From assembly GCA_032128395.1 (NCBI GenBank), contig JAQBGV010000127.1:1-14619 (forward strand): 14,619 nucleotides of DNA, written 5' to 3'. A model generated the notes under the pieces. The model was not told the DNA's origin. It saw nothing but the letters and a program-made list of their open reading frames with translations, and did not search any database. The position numbers were made by a program, and so were the translations under genes. Below, piece after piece: positions 14,481 through 14,619 of the stretch (its first letter is position 1; each line of letters begins with the position of its first letter). The stretch is from JAQBGV01 sp032128395. GTDB taxonomy: Bacteria > Planctomycetota > UBA8108 > UBA1146.

Positions 14481-14577
14481 CGGATGATGGGACTGGCTCG
14501 CGGCTCTGCCGTGCTGCCTGTCCCGGACGCTGGCGTTGCTCGAGAACGGTGGAGCGGCGGTCGAGCGTCCGGGACAG
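14481..14577 (+). repeat. BIME-like element B: second copy of the 97-bp repeat, right unit truncated
   Basis: The left unit (14483-14531) is complete and pairs better than that of element A: GGGACTGG with CCTGTCCC outside and CGCGGC with GCCGTG inside around a TCT loop. The right unit starts at 14564 with AGCGTCCGGGACAG and stops abruptly at 14577, where the sequence changes to AAGCTATGTAG. The last 42 bases of the window (14578-14619) show no further unit and no gene. Confidence 0.87.
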
Positions 14578-14619
14578 AAGCTATGTAGAGCGCCGAGAGA
14601 CTGGGCTAAAAACGTTTCC

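Noticed and set aside
14319..14577. CRISPR array
   Set aside because: The repeat copies are 97 bp, internally palindromic and inverted in pairs, only two in tandem, with no cas genes nearby.
13840..14577. A standard IS200/IS605 insertion sequence
   Set aside because: No second element end is seen upstream of the gene, and the protein has RAYT motifs; the repeats occur independently elsewhere.
14322..14588. 88-residue open frame across the repeats
   Set aside because: Its sequence is just the translated 97-bp repeat, twice, and the frame has no upstream ribosome-binding site outside the RAYT coding end.

Overview
The window is GC-rich DNA that looks like a chromosomal segment of a Planctomycetota-type bacterium. 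This is inferred from gene content only: a Tat-exported Gfo/Idh/MocA oxidoreductase beside a DUF1800/DUF1501 pair, a very long ECF sigma factor with a membrane and coiled-coil extension, and many small exported proteins of unknown function. No rRNA or tRNA is present to fix the phylum.

Layout, left to right. 12-1322 (-) is a Tat-exported oxidoreductase, divergent from the DUF1800 (1440-3131) and DUF1501 (3142-4464) pair. 4745-5974 (+) is a membrane protein with a bactofilin-like beta-helical repeat. 6239-7507 (-) is a Y-family DNA polymerase (DinB) with a textbook CGAAC-N4-GTTCG LexA/SOS operator just upstream. 7696-9594 (+) is an ECF sigma factor continuing in frame into a transmembrane/coiled-coil/unknown region, with a strong internal ribosome-binding site and ATG at the join. 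13672-9780 (-) is a probable operon of a short-chain dehydrogenase, a lipoprotein of unknown function and an 805-aa FadE-type acyl-CoA dehydrogenase. 13840-14325 (+) is a REP-associated tyrosine transposase (RAYT, HUH/Y1 family).

The most unusual content is a family of REP/BIME-like palindromic units dispersed through the window. The core is a hairpin with arms GGGACTGGC and GCCTGTCCC, preceded by GATG and followed by GGACG. Units lie at 4528-4573, 5999-6031, 6174-6217, 14321-14369, 14402-14445, 14483-14531 and (partial) 14564-14577, with a probable remnant at 1-11. Two units almost 10 kb apart are identical over 46 nt. All sit at the 3' ends of genes, and the RAYT stop codon lies inside one. 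The window therefore appears to contain a transposase domesticated as a repeat-mobilising enzyme together with its own repeat family, which has spread through neighbouring intergenic regions.

No CRISPR array, tRNA, rRNA, prophage or classical insertion sequence was seen. No gene-free stretch exceeds 300 bases. Many long open frames opposite the real genes are by-products of high GC and are not annotated.
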